Assembly (NCBI GenBank): GCA_021129535.1
Contig: JAJOLB010000044.1
Location: forward strand, 1-6,214
Source: Minisyncoccota bacterium
Lineage (GTDB): Bacteria > Patescibacteriota > Minisyncoccia > Phycocordibacterales > UBA1006
DNA length: 6,214 nt
Direction of reading: 5' to 3'
Shown here: positions 5,081 through 6,214 of the stretch, one piece after another
Numbering within the stretch: position 1 is the first letter of the stretch
How the letters are laid out: each line of letters starts with the position of its first letter
Made by a program: the position numbers and the translations under genes
The notes under the pieces: generated by a model
Databases searched by the model: none
What the model was told of the DNA's origin: nothing
The model's input: only the letters and a program-made list of their open reading frames with translations

Positions 5081-6214
5081 ATGAATATAGACATGAAAGG
5101 GTACACAGCAACCATTGGATTAGAAATCCATGCACATTTGAAGACAAAGACAAAAATGTTTTCAAAATCTCCAAATAATCCAGACGAAGAACGAGCAAAC
5201 CAAAATATCTCACCTGTTGATTTGGCACACCCAGGAACATTGCCGACCATTAATAAAAAGGCCATTGAGCATATGATTCGCATTGGTTTGGCGGTTGATG
5301 GTGATATTGCAAATTTTACAGAATTTGACCGTAAAAATTATTTTTATCCAGATATTCCAAAAGGTTACCAGATTTCACAATATAAATATCCAATCGTATC
5401 TAATGGTACATTGGCTGGTTTTGATTTAGAACGTATTCATTTAGAGGAAGACACAGCAACATCAAAACATTTTGATAAACATACATTGGTCGATTTTAAT
5501 CGTGCTGGTGCGCCATTGATGGAGCTTGTAACGCGACCTGTTTTGCATACCCCTGATGATGTTATTAAGTTTGCACGTGAATTACAATTATTATTGCGAT
5601 ATTTGGGTGCTGGGGATGCAAACATTGAAAAGGGACAAATGCGTGTAGAGGTGAATATTTCAGTTTCAAAAACTGATGAGCTAGGAACAAAGGTAGAGGT
5701 TAAAAATATTGGATCTATTGCATCAGCTGGAAAGGCTGTTGAGTTTGAAACTGTTCGACAAATTGCAGCGCTTGAAAATGGCGAGGAATTATTCCAAGAA
5801 ACGCGTGGCTGGGATGATAATAGAAATATTACGGTAATACAGCGTTCAAAAGAGAACGCAAAAGACTATCGATATTTCCCAGAACCAGATTTACCAAAAC
5901 TTTATCTGCACGAAATTTTTGATATCGAAAAAATGCGTGGGGAATTACCAGAGCTTGCCTCTGGAAAACGTACACGTTACGCATCAGATTTTAATATAAA
6001 AGACGAAGACATTGAATTCTATATTAATAATCGTGATTATGCAGAATTTTTTGAGGCCGTTATTTCAGAATTTGAGGAAAATTCAGATGATTATAAAAAA
6101 TGTATTACATCATCAACAAACGTTATAACATCGAATCTTGTAGGTATTGCAAAAGAACATAAAGGTAAAAATGTTTTTGAAAAACTTTATGATGTTGCTT
6201 TTGCGGAGCTTATT
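5081..6214 (+). CDS. gatB: Asp/Glu-tRNA amidotransferase subunit B, 3' end cut by the window edge
   Basis: GatB is the tRNA- and ATP-binding kinase subunit of GatCAB, which converts Glu-tRNA(Gln) and Asp-tRNA(Asn) to Gln- and Asn-tRNA. The window holds 378 codons, about four fifths of a usual GatB (about 475-500). Signatures seen: TIGLEIHAHLKTKTKMF (11-27), FDRKNYFYPDIPKGYQISQY (82-101), RIHLEEDTA (118-126), DFNRAGAPLMELVTRP (138-153), KGQMRVEVNIS (184-194), VKNIGS (207-212), QETRGWDD (239-246) and KDYRYFPEPDLP (261-272). The helical domain has begun; the YqeY-like tail is outside. The four cysteines usual near the N-terminus (F-C-x-C and C-P-x-C) are replaced by S28, S30, S44 and D47. Start: the ATG at 5081 suits the promoter; a second ATG at 5093 (MKGYTATIG) is possible and also fits the family. 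No gatA or gatC lies upstream, so gatB is not last in a classical gatCAB operon here. Confidence 0.96.
   Translation, partial: MNIDMKGYTATIGLEIHAHLKTKTKMFSKSPNNPDEERANQNISPVDLAHPGTLPTINKKAIEHMIRIGLAVDGDIANFTEFDRKNYFYPDIPKGYQISQYKYPIVSNGTLAGFDLERIHLEEDTATSKHFDKHTLVDFNRAGAPLMELVTRPVLHTPDDVIKFARELQLLLRYLGAGDANIEKGQMRVEVNISVSKTDELGTKVEVKNIGSIASAGKAVEFETVRQIAALENGEELFQETRGWDDNRNITVIQRSKENAKDYRYFPEPDLPKLYLHEIFDIEKMRGELPELASGKRTRYASDFNIKDEDIEFYINNRDYAEFFEAVISEFEENSDDYKKCITSSTNVITSNLVGIAKEHKGKNVFEKLYDVAFAELI

Noticed and set aside
2168..6214. Possible UGA recoding (glycine code of some CPR lineages)
   Set aside because: None of the six genes needs an in-frame TGA to stay open, and an in-frame TGA sits just upstream of the MYG1 start as a normal stop.

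Overview
The window is an ordinary-looking, AT-rich, tightly packed bacterial housekeeping region with six protein genes, one of them leftward. All six read in the standard bacterial code, with TAA or TAG stops and no in-frame TGA. Compact genes, almost no Shine-Dalgarno sequences, short hairpin terminators and the style of the GatB and Obg proteins suggest a reduced-genome lineage such as Candidatus Patescibacteria (CPR, Parcubacteria-like). That placement is an inference from style, not proven. The absence of in-frame TGA argues against the lineages that recode UGA as glycine.

Layout: bases 1-1762 (minus strand) hold topA, DNA topoisomerase I, running off the left edge. Bases 1763-2167 are a divergent spacer. 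It holds a palindromic candidate operator at the topA start, a 166-bp inverted-repeat element with GC-rich hairpins (1841-2006), an orphan minus-strand terminator-like hairpin (about 2007-2051) and the yqeY promoter. To the right everything is on the plus strand: a GatB/YqeY-domain protein (2168-2623), a four-helix YvlD/phage-holin-4-type membrane protein four bases later (2628-2969), a MYG1/UPF0160 DHH-like metal hydrolase (3023-3940), the ribosome-assembly GTPase Obg (4008-5030) and the 5' part of gatB, the tRNA amidotransferase subunit (5081 to the right edge).

Most rightward genes look like separate transcription units. A hairpin plus T-run follows yvlD, myg1 and obg. The next gene then has a -10-like element only about 6-11 bases before its ATG, so the mRNAs are probably leaderless or nearly so. 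Only yqeY-yvlD looks like an operon. In theme, GatB (Gln/Asn-tRNA formation), Obg (50S assembly) and perhaps YqeY serve translation, MYG1 suggests RNA turnover, and TopA controls supercoiling.

I found no CRISPR array, tRNA, rRNA, transposase, toxin-antitoxin pair or defence system, and no clearly new multi-gene system. The points most worth a second look are the leaderless layout, the structured repeat, the loss of all four zinc-site cysteines in GatB, the S-K-K-D G4 motif of Obg, and the obg stop codon sitting in its own terminator loop.
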